A DNA stretch of 64,000 nucleotides from Streptohalobacillus salinus (GCF_003201605.1 NZ_QJJR01000001.1:248001-312000); one strand, 5' to 3'. Counted from the first letter of the stretch, positions 53,053 to 62,668 are shown. Made by a program: numbers and translations. Notes: a model not told the origin generated them from the sequence alone.

Positions 53053-53083
53053 TGATAAAATATCACCCGTGAATACGCTTACA
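53053..53083 (+). promoter_or_regulatory. Extended -10 promoter and cre-like site of the xylose transporter operon
   Basis: TGATAAAAT (53053-53061) is an extended -10. TGAATACGCTTACA (53070-53083) follows and matches the cre consensus at 13 of 14 positions. Confidence 0.65.
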
Positions 53084-53150
53084 TAACCTTTTTTAATCGA
53101 TTATAATCTAACTTGTAAGACAAAAACAAAAAGTGAGAGGGGTTACAAAA

Positions 53151-54320
53151 ATGTTAAAAAGTCGTAAGTATTTATTGATGTTGCTAGTCGGTTTATTGAT
53201 GAGTGTATTGCTCATTGGTTGTTCAGGGGATGGGGAAGAAGATACATCAGGAGATAACGACACAGATACAACAGAAGATGACTCAGAAGATACAAGCTCA
53301 GATGGTGTAAACGTAGGGATTGTTTTACCAACGCGTGACGAACCACGTTGGGTACAAGATGAGCAACGTTTTAAAGATGCTTTAGCTGATTCAGATTATA
53401 CAACAGAGATTTTATTTAGCCAAGGATCATCAGCAAATGAACTACAAAATGTTGAAACGTTAATTAGTCGTGGTATTGATGTACTTATCATCAGCCCACA
53501 AGATGGTGACGCTGCTGGGGCGGCTGCTCGTGCTGCCAACTTAGAAGGGATTCCTGTTATCTCTTATGACCGTTTAATCACAAATACAGATGCGGTTGAT
53601 TATTATGTAACCTTTGATAGTTTAGCAGTTGGTGAAGCACAGGGTCAATATTTAGTTGATAACGTTGAAGGAGAAGGTGTTCCACTTTACCTTTATGCAG
53701 GAGCTGCTTCAGATAACAATGCATTCTTATTCTTTGAAGGTGCATGGTCTGTGCTACAGCCTAAAATTGCTGATGGTACTTTCGTTGTAGCAAACTCAAG
53801 TATTGCAGAAGAATTATCTGACACTCAAGAATTAACACGTGATGATATGGGCCGTATTCTAGGCCAAATCACGACAAACTGGGATCCAAACGAAGCAATT
53901 AACAAAGCACAAACACACTTAACGTCTGCAGGACCTGAATTAAAAGGTGACATTGCTATTTTAGCTCCAAACGATGGAACAGCACGTTCAATTGCAGATA
54001 CATTTGCTGCAGATTCAGAAGTAACTAACTATGTTATTACTGGACAAGATGCTGAAAAAGCTTCAATTCAATACATTATTGATGGTAAACAATCAATGAC
54101 TGTCTTTAAGGATGTTCGTCGCTTAGTTGAAGATGCAATGGGTATGGCAATTACAATCTTAGATGGTGATACACCAGAAACAACAGGTGCATATGATAAC
54201 GGTTCAGTCGAAGTACCTGCATTACAGTCAGAAGTTATCGTTGTAGACGAAGAAAATGTTCAATCAGAACTTATTGATTCAGGCTATTACGAAGCAAGTG
54301 AATTCACAGGACTCGAATAA
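53151..54320 (+). CDS. xylF: Xylose-type ABC transporter binding lipoprotein
   Basis: The 389-residue receptor belongs to the pentose/hexose binding family (XylF/ChvE). It has a lipobox LIGC (Cys24), an acidic linker, and family motifs VGIVLPTRDEPRWVQDEQRF, ISRGIDVLIISPQD, ISYDRLITNTDAVDYYVTFD, ASDNNA and TGQDAEKASIQYIIDGKQ. Xylose is the likely ligand given the three-component xylose-type sensor downstream and the xylanase upstream; a related sugar cannot be excluded. ATG 53151 is behind GAGAGGGG; the in-frame GTG at 53133 overlaps it. Confidence 0.88.
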   Translation: MLKSRKYLLMLLVGLLMSVLLIGCSGDGEEDTSGDNDTDTTEDDSEDTSSDGVNVGIVLPTRDEPRWVQDEQRFKDALADSDYTTEILFSQGSSANELQNVETLISRGIDVLIISPQDGDAAGAAARAANLEGIPVISYDRLITNTDAVDYYVTFDSLAVGEAQGQYLVDNVEGEGVPLYLYAGAASDNNAFLFFEGAWSVLQPKIADGTFVVANSSIAEELSDTQELTRDDMGRILGQITTNWDPNEAINKAQTHLTSAGPELKGDIAILAPNDGTARSIADTFAADSEVTNYVITGQDAEKASIQYIIDGKQSMTVFKDVRRLVEDAMGMAITILDGDTPETTGAYDNGSVEVPALQSEVIVVDEENVQSELIDSGYYEASEFTGLE

Positions 54321-54332
54321 ACAGTAAACAAT

Positions 54333-54379
54333 TGAAATGGACAAGACGACATGCACTCGCTGTCGTCGTCCATTTCAAC
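54333..54379 (+). other. Stem-loop between binding-protein and ATPase genes
   Basis: ttgaaatggac...gacgaca (54333-54352) pairs with tgtcgtc/gtccatttcaa (54362-54379), 18 paired bases with a 2-nt bulge and a 9-nt loop. No U-tract follows. Such hairpins protect the upstream binding-protein mRNA in many ABC operons, raising its level over the ATPase and permease. Confidence 0.65.
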
Positions 54380-54401
54380 TGTTATTGAAGGTGGAATTAA
54401 T

Positions 54402-55922
54402 ATGGCGAAGACGATTTTAGAAATGGATAATATCACAAAAACCTTCCCAGGTGTCAAAGCTTTAGACAACGTTAATTTCAAAGTTGAAGAAGGCGAAATT
54501 CATTTTCTAGTGGGTGAGAATGGAGCAGGAAAATCAACACTAATGAAGGTGTTAAGTGGTGTGTATCCTTATGGTGAGTACGAAGGAGATATTGTTTATC
54601 AAGGAAAAGTACAACAATTTCATAAAATTAACGACAGTGTTGATGTCGGAATTGCAATTATTTATCAAGAGCTTGCACTTTTTCCGGACTTATCAGTCTA
54701 TGAAAATATTTATATCGGTAATGAAGTTAAACATAACGGAATCATCAACTGGAATCAAACAATTGTAAAAGCAAAAGACATGCTTAAAAAGGTAAATCTG
54801 AAAGTAAAGCCAGAAACACTCATTAAAGATTTAGGGGTTGGAAAGCAACAATTAATTGAAATAGCAAAAGCCTTGAGTAAAGAAGTTAAACTGTTGATTT
54901 TAGATGAACCAACAGCAGCTTTAAACGAGGATGATAGTGAGAACTTATTAGAACTAATCAAAGAATTGAAAAAACAGGGCATCACTTGCATTATGATTTC
55001 TCACAAGTTAAAAGAAGTGGTTGCCATTGCAGATAAAGCAACAATTTTACGAGACGGACAAACCATTTGTACCCTAGAAAAAGCAAAAGGTGAAATTGAT
55101 GAAAAAACTATTATTCGTCATATGGTTGGACGTGAGATGAATCAAATATATCCGAAACGTGAAAATCATGAAATTGGCGATACCATTTTAGAACTTAAAA
55201 ATTGGTCAGCTTATGACGGACAACTCGGCCGTCATGTTGTTAAAAATGCTGATTTAAAATTAAATCGTGGAGAAATAATAGGAATTTCAGGTTTGATGGG
55301 TGCTGGGCGGACAGAACTGGCATTAAGTATGTTTGGCAACCCTAAGAATTACAAATTAAAAGGGGATTTAGTCCTGAATCAGCAACCTGTTCACTTTAAG
55401 CATACCAGTGATGCGATTAAAGCAGGCATGGCTTATGTGACCGAAGATCGAAAAGGAAATGGGCTTTTTCTTTTACAAAACATCACGAAAAATGTCTCAG
55501 CATCTAAGTTACAAGGCATCGCCCATCACGGGATTATTAATAATAATGAAGAAATAAAGATTGCAGAACACTATAAAAATTCACTCCATATTAAAGCCTC
55601 CTCGATTGAACAACTCGTCGGAAAATTAAGTGGAGGGAACCAACAAAAAGTTTCGCTTGGGAAATGGTTGTTCGCAGGACCTAATATTTTAATTCTTGAT
55701 GAACCGACACGTGGCATTGATGTCGGAGCGAAATTTGAAATTTACACGGTCATGAATGAATTGGTTGAAAAAGGTTTAAGTATTATTATGATTTCTTCAG
55801 AGCTCGGTGAAGTATTAGGGATGAGTGATCGCGTTTACGTAATGGCTGAGGGCGAGATTAAAGGTGAACTCGATAGTCAGTCAGCGGATCAAGAAAAAAT
55901 TATGGAACTCGCAACGCAATAG
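54402..55922 (+). CDS. xylG: Xylose-type ABC transporter ATPase with two ABC domains
   Basis: The 506-residue protein carries two fused ATPase domains, as in XylG/MglA/GguA. Domain 1 has Walker A GENGAGKST, LGVGKQQLIEIAKAL as a diverged signature and Walker B LLILDEPTAAL. Domain 2 has the usual degenerate Walker A GLMGAGRTE, the signature LSGGNQQK and Walker B ILILDEPTRGIDVG. This pattern of one degraded site is normal for the family. ATG 54402 is preceded by GAAGGTGG; the earlier ATG at 54351 lies within the intergenic hairpin. Confidence 0.93.
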   Translation: MAKTILEMDNITKTFPGVKALDNVNFKVEEGEIHFLVGENGAGKSTLMKVLSGVYPYGEYEGDIVYQGKVQQFHKINDSVDVGIAIIYQELALFPDLSVYENIYIGNEVKHNGIINWNQTIVKAKDMLKKVNLKVKPETLIKDLGVGKQQLIEIAKALSKEVKLLILDEPTAALNEDDSENLLELIKELKKQGITCIMISHKLKEVVAIADKATILRDGQTICTLEKAKGEIDEKTIIRHMVGREMNQIYPKRENHEIGDTILELKNWSAYDGQLGRHVVKNADLKLNRGEIIGISGLMGAGRTELALSMFGNPKNYKLKGDLVLNQQPVHFKHTSDAIKAGMAYVTEDRKGNGLFLLQNITKNVSASKLQGIAHHGIINNNEEIKIAEHYKNSLHIKASSIEQLVGKLSGGNQQKVSLGKWLFAGPNILILDEPTRGIDVGAKFEIYTVMNELVEKGLSIIMISSELGEVLGMSDRVYVMAEGEIKGELDSQSADQEKIMELATQ

Positions 55923-55934
55923 GAGGCAGAAAAC

Positions 55935-57110
55935 ATGAAAATATTACAAGAGACACAACAGTTAATAAAAGATAACATTAGAGATTATGGGATGTACATT
56001 GCATTATTTGTCATCATGTTGACATTTAACATGATGACAGATGGAACGTTTATGTCTTCTCGAAACATTAGTAACTTGCTTGATTCGGCTGGATACATTG
56101 CTGTTCTTGCGGTTGGTATGACCTTAGTAATTGTCATCCGTCACATTGACTTATCCGTTGGCTATGTGGCTGGTTTCCTTGGGGCCATCGCGGCGATTCT
56201 ATTGATGCAACAAGGCCTTTCGATTTATCTAGTGATTCCGATTATTTTAGCGTTAGGGATCATTATTGGTTTAGCAAATGGTTTCCTTATTGCTCAACTT
56301 GGTATCCCGGCGTTTGTTGCTTCACTAGCCGGTATGTTAATCTTCCGTGGTGCCCTTCTAAAAGTAACGGAAGGCACAGGAACAATTATTGTGCAGAATG
56401 AAGTTTTTAATGCATTAGGTAATGGATTTATTCCTTCACTAGGAATGGTTAATGCACGTCATTTACTTACAATCATTATTGGTGTACTCGGGGTTTTATT
56501 CTTTGTCTACAGTGAACTTAAAACACGCCATGATAAAGTGAAATACAATTTCGATGTTATCTCGGTGCCGATTTTCGCGGTGAAACTGACACTGATTTCA
56601 CTAATTATTGCTTACATTACTTGGATATTAGCTGGTTATAATGGCTTCTCTTGGACATTGATGATCGTTTTATTTGTCACCATTGTCTATCACTTTATCT
56701 CAAATAAAACAGTACTAGGGCGTCAAATTTACGCCGTCGGTTCCAACCCAGAAGCTGCACATTTAAGTGGAATTAATGTTAAAAAAATCACTTATCTCGT
56801 CATGGGTTCAATGTCGATGTTAGCAGCGCTTTCGGGTATCCTTTATACCGCTCGTCTTCAATCAGCAACAACAACGGCAGGTATGTTGTTTGAGCTTGAT
56901 GCCATCGCTGCAGCTTACGTTGGTGGGGTATCGTCTGCAGGCGGTGTTGGTAAAGTTACCGGTGCAATAATAGGTGCAATTGTTATGGCGTCATTAACAA
57001 ACGGAATGAACTTACTCGGTGTTGGTATTTCTTATCAATACATGATTCGTGGTGGTGTCTTAGCAGGAGCAGTTATCTTCGATGTATTGACACGTAAAAG
57101 AGGTAAATAA
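55935..57110 (+). CDS. xylH: Xylose-type ABC transporter permease
   Basis: The 391-residue permease has about ten membrane segments and the branched-type monosaccharide permease motifs: GMTLVIVIRHIDLSVGYVAGFLGA, FIASLAG-like AFVASLAGMLIFRG, and YAVGSNPEAAHLSGINVKKITY (EAA-like loop), with AAAYVGGVSSAGGVGKVTGAIIG near the end. The length and the internal segment FDVISVPIFAVKLTLISL fit XylH/GguB (~390) rather than RbsC (~320). ATG 55935 follows AGGAGG. A hairpin terminator follows. Confidence 0.92.
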   Translation: MKILQETQQLIKDNIRDYGMYIALFVIMLTFNMMTDGTFMSSRNISNLLDSAGYIAVLAVGMTLVIVIRHIDLSVGYVAGFLGAIAAILLMQQGLSIYLVIPIILALGIIIGLANGFLIAQLGIPAFVASLAGMLIFRGALLKVTEGTGTIIVQNEVFNALGNGFIPSLGMVNARHLLTIIIGVLGVLFFVYSELKTRHDKVKYNFDVISVPIFAVKLTLISLIIAYITWILAGYNGFSWTLMIVLFVTIVYHFISNKTVLGRQIYAVGSNPEAAHLSGINVKKITYLVMGSMSMLAALSGILYTARLQSATTTAGMLFELDAIAAAYVGGVSSAGGVGKVTGAIIGAIVMASLTNGMNLLGVGISYQYMIRGGVLAGAVIFDVLTRKRGK

Positions 57111-57115
57111 TTTAG

Positions 57116-57147
57116 GTGAGGAACCCAGAAGGGCTCCTCACTTTTCG
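57116..57147 (+). terminator. Terminator after the transporter operon
   Basis: gtgaggaaccc (57116-57126) pairs with gggctcctcac (57131-57141, one mismatch), 4-nt loop, then TTTT. Confidence 0.8.
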
Positions 57148-57245
57148 GTGTGTTTGTTCATCTATAAAAAGAACGATGACAAAGAAAATGCAGCAATGAT
57201 TGTTACAAAGATTTCTTCTGTATTCCAGACAAGCAACAGATTATG

Positions 57246-57254
57246 TGGTAAAAT
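57246..57254 (+). promoter_or_regulatory. Extended -10 promoter of the sensor operon
   Basis: TGGTAAAAT is a good extended -10, 34 bp before the start codon. Confidence 0.5.
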
Positions 57255-57287
57255 ACGAATATTCTATATCACTAGAGGAGTTTCTTT

Positions 57288-58274
57288 ATGCGTAAAAATG
57301 TAACCGCTTTATTTATTATCGGTTTCTTAGTGATCTTATTTTTTACTGTTCGCGCATTTGTTGATGTTGTTAAAGGCGATTGGCAGGCACCTACGCAAGT
57401 CTACGTTGAAGATGATGACACGCGATTGGTGTTAATTACCCAGCAAATCAATACCCCTTTTTTTGATGCGGTTGCACGTGGAGCCATTGAACAGGCCGAG
57501 ATGGAAGGGGCAAGCTTAGAAATCGTCGGTGACTATAGTCAAAATGAAGAAGCTTTTCTTAACCATCTAGAATTAGCGATTCATGCAAAGGTAGACGGTA
57601 TTATTGTGCAAGGAAAAGATACAGATCGTTTTAAAGAATTAACCAAAATAAAAGCGGCCTTTTACAGTATTCCGGTGATTACCATCGCCGAGGATGTCCC
57701 GATGGAAGAAAGCTTACGTCGCACGTATGTGGGTTCAGATCAAGAAGAAGCTGGACGAATGCTAGCTAATGCGTTAGTGAGTCAAGTTGATGCGACAGGT
57801 TCAGTTATTTTATTAATGGATCAATCTCATCCATATATCCAAACAGAACGGTTAATCGGTATTGATTCTGTTTTTAATAAATATGCTTCGCTTGACGTTG
57901 TCATGGTTGAATCAGATACATCGCGTGAACAAATCAAGGAAGCTACGCAGCGATTATTAAATCTTTATCCGGACGTTGAAGCGATTCTACCGTTAGATGC
58001 AGCTTTTACGGAGCCTATGATTGATGAAATCACATCACGAATGCGTTTATCTGACGTACGTATATATTCCTTTGATGATGCACCAGATATCTATCCACTC
58101 TTTAACGCTGGCAAAATAGAAGCCCTCATTCAACAGACGCCTGAAGATATGGGAAGATTAAGTGTCGAACTTGTATTTAAATGGTTGAACGGTGAAACCT
58201 TACCGCTTGATTTTGATGGCTATCATACGCCCATTTCTTTGATAAAGCGAGCTGATACTGATGCACACGATTAA
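57288..58274 (+). CDS. Membrane-anchored sugar-binding sensor protein (XylFII-like)
   Basis: This 328-residue protein has one N-terminal membrane segment (residues ~6-24) with no lipobox and no obvious cleavage site, then a periplasmic-binding-protein domain of the ribose/xylose type (LITQQINTPFFDAVARGAIEQAEMEG, DGIIVQGKD, YVGSDQEEAGRMLANAL, YSFDDAPDIYPLFNAGKIEALIQQ). It directly precedes a LytS-like kinase and a YesN-like regulator, the order described for the XylFII-LytS-YesN xylose sensor of Clostridium beijerinckii, where the binding protein docks on the kinase. A similar job here is likely. Its end overlaps the kinase gene by 14 bp. The ATG follows AGAGGAG. Confidence 0.85.
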   Translation: MRKNVTALFIIGFLVILFFTVRAFVDVVKGDWQAPTQVYVEDDDTRLVLITQQINTPFFDAVARGAIEQAEMEGASLEIVGDYSQNEEAFLNHLELAIHAKVDGIIVQGKDTDRFKELTKIKAAFYSIPVITIAEDVPMEESLRRTYVGSDQEEAGRMLANALVSQVDATGSVILLMDQSHPYIQTERLIGIDSVFNKYASLDVVMVESDTSREQIKEATQRLLNLYPDVEAILPLDAAFTEPMIDEITSRMRLSDVRIYSFDDAPDIYPLFNAGKIEALIQQTPEDMGRLSVELVFKWLNGETLPLDFDGYHTPISLIKRADTDAHD

Positions 58275-59694
58275 GCGGAAAGTAACCCTACTCGCCGGTA
58301 GTGTGATTGTGATCTTGTTAACGATTTGGATTTCATTGACCTTTTTCAATCGTCAAACGCAAGCACAATATAATGTCATACTGGAGCGCTACCTCGTACT
58401 GAATGAGGTTAACCAGAATAGTCAACTGTTGATGACCGATTTGAATGCCTACTTAAATCAACCAACGGAAATGACACGTAGCGAGTTGATTGATGACATG
58501 GACGACTTGTTGCAACAAGAACATAATATTTTGAAATTGGAGCATCAAGGGAATCACTACCCTTTAACGAATTATATCAACTTGGTCGATAGTTTAATTG
58601 AATCAATGAATCGTTCGCTGAGTTTATTTGACCAAGATGATCCGGAAGCAGCACGCTTAGAGTTCGATGATGCGACACGGATTCAAAATTATATTTCAGA
58701 AACAACCTTAGGGTTACTCAATCAAGAACTTACCACGTATGAAGATTTTTACCGAAATATGATTGGTCAGTCTGTTAAAATTAATCGTTTTGGCATTTGG
58801 TTACTGTTGTTACTTGTCGCAAGTGTCATGTTGGTGACGTATCTTTTTCAAAAGAGTATTACGCGTCCAATCCATCAATTAACAGATGCGGCCAATGCCC
58901 TTTCTCGCGGTGAATTTGATGAAGCTATTTATGTTGATTCAAAAGATGAGCTAGCTTTTCTAGGTAAAACATTTAATCGCATGCGAATTAATATCAATCA
59001 ATTGATTGAAGAAATACAAACAAAAGCTCAACTTGAGAAAGAACTGCAAGAAAATAAATTACTTCTCCAAGCGTCGCAGTTTCGCAGCTTACAGAGTCAG
59101 ATTAACCCACATTTTTTATTCAATACATTAAATACCGTTTCAAAGAAAGCTTATTTAGAAGGATCAGTTGAAACAAGTGATTTACTTGTTAATGTTGCTG
59201 ATCTCTTACGTTATAACTTAAAGCAAGTCGATCGTGAAGTGACCTTAAAAGATGAAATTGAGGTACTCCGTCAGTATATTGCGATTCAACAAGCACGTTT
59301 CGGCAAGCGGCTACATTATGTTGAAATCATTGATCAATCAGCGCTCGACTTACCGATGCCTGCATTAACGTTACAGCCGATTGTTGAAAATGCGGTGATC
59401 CATGCGATTGAGAAAAAACGTGAAGGTGGCACGGTCACATTAGAGATACAAAATCAAGCAGATATCATACAGGTAACAATCAAAGATGATGGACCTGGAA
59501 TGACAAAAGAGACAAAGCAACAGTTGTTGGATGGTTCAATTGTACCTAAAGAAGGTCACTCTACTGGCATTGGTTTTAATAACGTCGTGAAACGCTTAAA
59601 GTTGTTTTACGAAGCGGACGGAATTGTGACGATCGATACGGTGTTAAGTGAAGGAACAGCTATCCACTTGACGATACCTAAAATAAAGGGGTGA
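58261..59694 (+). CDS. lytS: Sensor histidine kinase, LytS/YesM type
   Basis: The 477-residue kinase has membrane segments at ~9-28 and ~178-198 enclosing an extracellular helical domain of ~150 residues, then a HAMP domain, and a His_kinase/HATPase pair of the LytS type. His284 in SQINPHFLFNTLN is the phosphorylated residue; PIVENAVIHAI (N-box), DDGPGM (G1) and STGIGFNNV (G2) form the ATP site. The extracellular part has no recognisable ligand domain, which fits sensing via the preceding binding protein. It overlaps that gene by 14 bp and lies 6 bp before the regulator gene. Confidence 0.92.
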   Translation: MHTIKRKVTLLAGSVIVILLTIWISLTFFNRQTQAQYNVILERYLVLNEVNQNSQLLMTDLNAYLNQPTEMTRSELIDDMDDLLQQEHNILKLEHQGNHYPLTNYINLVDSLIESMNRSLSLFDQDDPEAARLEFDDATRIQNYISETTLGLLNQELTTYEDFYRNMIGQSVKINRFGIWLLLLLVASVMLVTYLFQKSITRPIHQLTDAANALSRGEFDEAIYVDSKDELAFLGKTFNRMRININQLIEEIQTKAQLEKELQENKLLLQASQFRSLQSQINPHFLFNTLNTVSKKAYLEGSVETSDLLVNVADLLRYNLKQVDREVTLKDEIEVLRQYIAIQQARFGKRLHYVEIIDQSALDLPMPALTLQPIVENAVIHAIEKKREGGTVTLEIQNQADIIQVTIKDDGPGMTKETKQQLLDGSIVPKEGHSTGIGFNNVVKRLKLFYEADGIVTIDTVLSEGTAIHLTIPKIKG

Positions 59695-59700
59695 GTCGAC

Positions 59701-61239
59701 ATGTTTAAAATTTTAATTGTCGATGATGAAGAAATCGAACGCGAAAGCATGAAACAAATCTTAAATCAGGCATTTGAGTCACTAACCATCATCCAAGCAA
59801 GTGATGGTCAAGAAGCAGTTGAACGAACGCTTAGTGACCAGCCTGATTTGGTGTTAATGGATATTAAGATGCCAGGTATGTCAGGCTTAGAAGCAATTAA
59901 AGCAATACAAGCGCAAGGTATAAAAATGAACGTTGTCATTGTGACAGCTTATGATACCTTTAGTTTTGCGAAAGATGCGATTAAATTAGGCGCACGCGAC
60001 TATTTACTAAAACCAAGTAAAATTAGTGAGATTGTTGAAACAATGGGTCGCATTATTGATGAAATAAAAGAAACAAAACTAAAGATGGAAGAAAGTGAGA
60101 AGCGCCGACTAACATTTGAACAATCAAAACGAGTGATGGAACGCGATTTGGTGACGCAAGTATTGCTTGATCACGTCCATGATGTCGAGGCTGAGCACTT
60201 GTTGGAACTTATGGAACGAGAAGTCACAGAAGAAATGTTTTGTTTTGTCGTAGTTATTGAAGCGCATCAGTCAGATGTTTATCCTGTTTTACAAAACGCC
60301 ATTGCTCGTCTTGGGGATGGGTTTATTGGCCCGCTATATCGTCATCAACTCCCGGTCATTTGCTTTAGAGATGAACGTAGTTATCGACAACAGGCAACTG
60401 AGGTAGCCAAAAAGCTCATTAAAGTTTTACAGCATGAGTTAAAGCTGCCCGCTGTCATCGGTTTAGGGCAACCTTCTACTAAGTTAGAAGAGATGAAAGA
60501 TTCTTATCAACAAGCAATTATCGCATCGATGGAATTAAGACGCACCTATGCCTTTAGTTTCTATGATGATATGAAGATGAGTGAACATCAATGTGATATT
60601 CACTATCATACGTATTTATCTGGTCGTTTCTTTGATGACATTAGAGAAGCAGATTTTAGAGAAATTAAACAACAAGTGGATAAGATTTTATTGTGTTATG
60701 AAATGGAGAAGTTTCCTGTTGCAGAAGCCAAACAAAAAATTAGTCAACTTATCTGGATGATGGGAAAAACATTAGAAGAGGTGCATATCTCGATTGAGTG
60801 GGAGAAGTATTCATTTTTTGCGACGGATTATCAAGCGTTGTTTGAAGAAGTTGATGTGTACTTTAAAGAATTGATTGCTAACTATAATGCGTTCACGGAA
60901 GATAAAGAGACGGACCGGATGACACAAATTAAACAATATGTGATGGAACATGCAACCGAAGATTTATCTTTAGATGTGTTAGCGAGTCACGTCCATTTAA
61001 GTCCCATTTATATTAGTAAATTATTCAAAGAAAAATTAGGGGTCAATTACATCGAATTCTTAACCACGTGTCGGATCAAGCATGCAAAACGATTGTTAAA
61101 AGCTGATCAGCTCAGTATTAAAGAAGTAGCTTATGAAATAGGTTATCATGATCCAAACTATTTTAGCAAAGTGTTCAAAAAGTTCACTGGATTTTCACCA
61201 AAAACATACCGTGCGCACCGTCTAGTTGAACAGCAATAG
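59701..61239 (+). CDS. yesN: Response regulator, YesN type (REC-AraC)
   Basis: The 512-residue regulator has a receiver domain (1-~120) with the phosphoacceptor Asp54 in LVLMDIKMPGMSG and the Lys of YLLKPSK, a ~280-residue middle part, and a C-terminal AraC-type pair of helix-turn-helices (~410-510; LSLDVLASHVHLSPIYISKLFKEKLG and IKEVAYEIGYHDPNYFSKVFKKFTG, key residues shown). It should act as an activator, with the xylose transporter operon just upstream the natural target. ATG 59701 follows AAGGGGTGAG. Confidence 0.93.
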   Translation: MFKILIVDDEEIERESMKQILNQAFESLTIIQASDGQEAVERTLSDQPDLVLMDIKMPGMSGLEAIKAIQAQGIKMNVVIVTAYDTFSFAKDAIKLGARDYLLKPSKISEIVETMGRIIDEIKETKLKMEESEKRRLTFEQSKRVMERDLVTQVLLDHVHDVEAEHLLELMEREVTEEMFCFVVVIEAHQSDVYPVLQNAIARLGDGFIGPLYRHQLPVICFRDERSYRQQATEVAKKLIKVLQHELKLPAVIGLGQPSTKLEEMKDSYQQAIIASMELRRTYAFSFYDDMKMSEHQCDIHYHTYLSGRFFDDIREADFREIKQQVDKILLCYEMEKFPVAEAKQKISQLIWMMGKTLEEVHISIEWEKYSFFATDYQALFEEVDVYFKELIANYNAFTEDKETDRMTQIKQYVMEHATEDLSLDVLASHVHLSPIYISKLFKEKLGVNYIEFLTTCRIKHAKRLLKADQLSIKEVAYEIGYHDPNYFSKVFKKFTGFSPKTYRAHRLVEQQ

Positions 61240-61311
61240 TTTGATAAGGTCGGTGTGACTGGTTTTGTATGTGGTCATCTATTATTCGATGAGATGCGAG
61301 GAGAGGTATCA

Positions 61312-62361
61312 ATGCAGCGTCAAGCACTGATGAAGATTGGATTATTACTAAGCCTTGTTACACTAGTAGCCTGTGAGACAACAACAGCACCAACCGAACC
61401 GAAAAAAGAAAAAGAGGTTGAACGTGAACAAGAAATTGTTGTTGGTTTATCAATGGATACTTTAATAGAAGAACGCTGGGAAAAAGACCGCGATATGTTT
61501 AAACAAGCGATTGAAGCCAAAGGTGCTCGTGTGATTGTTAAAGCAGCAAACGGAAATGATGCTTTACAAATAGCTCAAGCTGAAGCGCTGATTAGTCAGG
61601 GTGTTGATGTATTAGTACTCGTTCCGCATAATGCAGAGGCTGCAGCAACCATTGTCGGAAAAGCACAATTGGCTGATATTCCAGTGATTTCTTATGATCG
61701 ATTAGTCAAAAATGCAAATGTTGATCTGTATATATCCTTTGATAATGAAGAGATTGGCCGCCTTCAAGCAAGTGCGATGCTTGAAGTTGTTCCAAAAGGA
61801 AACTATGTCTATATTGGCGGTGCAAAAACCGATAATAATGCCCACTTGATGAAGGATGGGGTGCTATCGGTATTGGCACCAGCGATAGATCAAGGAGATG
61901 TTACGATTGTCTATGATCAATGGACCGAAGGGTGGATGCCCGTGCATGCAAAAGAAAACATGCGCAAAGCCATTACGGCAAACGCGGGCGATATTGATGC
62001 GGTAATTGCCGCAAATGATGCCACGGCAGGAGCAGCGATTGAAGCGATTGAAGCGCTAGGTTTAGCACGGGAAATTCCAGTTGTTGGCCAGGATGCTGAA
62101 CTCGAAGGCATTCACCGCATTATTAACGGTGAGCAATTGATGACGGTGTATAAATCAATTCGGGAATTGACTGATAGGGCAGCAGAAATAGCAATAAGTA
62201 TGGCTAATGGTGAAAGCATTATAACAGAACATACTATTAATAACGGTAAAAAGGATGTGCCAACGGTTTTTTTAGAACCGACACCAATTGATGAAAATAA
62301 TATTAACCTTGTGATTGAGGATGGTTTTCATACCTACGAAGCTGTCTATCAAACGAATTAA
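61312..62361 (+). CDS. Second xylose-type sugar-binding lipoprotein
   Basis: The 349-residue lipoprotein (lipobox LVAC, Cys21) is a paralogue of the xylF product: it shares ISQGVDVLVLVPHNAEAA, ISYDRLVKNANVDLYISFD, KTDNNAHL, VVGQDAELEGIHRIINGEQLMTVYKS. It has a short charged linker rather than the long acidic one. Ending the sensor operon, 72 bp after yesN, it may feed the transporter with a second sugar or present ligand to the sensor kinase. ATG 61312 follows GAGGAGAGG; the upstream frame to 61255 lacks a ribosome site. A terminator follows. Confidence 0.85.
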   Translation: MQRQALMKIGLLLSLVTLVACETTTAPTEPKKEKEVEREQEIVVGLSMDTLIEERWEKDRDMFKQAIEAKGARVIVKAANGNDALQIAQAEALISQGVDVLVLVPHNAEAAATIVGKAQLADIPVISYDRLVKNANVDLYISFDNEEIGRLQASAMLEVVPKGNYVYIGGAKTDNNAHLMKDGVLSVLAPAIDQGDVTIVYDQWTEGWMPVHAKENMRKAITANAGDIDAVIAANDATAGAAIEAIEALGLAREIPVVGQDAELEGIHRIINGEQLMTVYKSIRELTDRAAEIAISMANGESIITEHTINNGKKDVPTVFLEPTPIDENNINLVIEDGFHTYEAVYQTN

Positions 62362-62398
62362 CAAAAAGCATGCGAAGGGATTCGCATGCTTTTTGTTA
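62362..62398 (+). terminator. Terminator of the sensor operon
   Basis: A perfect 15-bp stem (62362-62376 with 62381-62395), GGGA-type loop, with the T-run inside the right arm. Confidence 0.88.
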
Positions 62399-62668
62399 AG
62401 CATAAACGTAAGCATCTGCAAGTGAAGACCAAGTAAAAGCATTACCCAGTCAGGGTAGGTGATAACAAATTGGAGGTGAGTACACCAAGAGAACAAAACA
62501 CCAAGGATTCTTTCTAACGTCACGATTAAAGAGATCGTAAAAATAACCTTTTAGCGACTTAATATCAGTGAAGATAATTCGACATGTCTTTTCATCGCTG
62601 ATGAGAGGAAAGATGCAGCAATTTATGTCGATCTTTGGTAATATTGAATGTGTAGAGGTGGTGTATAA
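62399..62668. other. Intergenic stretch before the helicase gene
   Basis: About 270 bp without a credible gene or known RNA motif. A ribosome site GAGGTGG (62655-62661) immediately precedes the next start. Confidence 0.5.

Noticed and set aside
62272-62523. Minus-strand open frame of 83 residues across the terminator
   Set aside because: It crosses a strong terminator and the end of the binding-protein gene, with no ribosome site.
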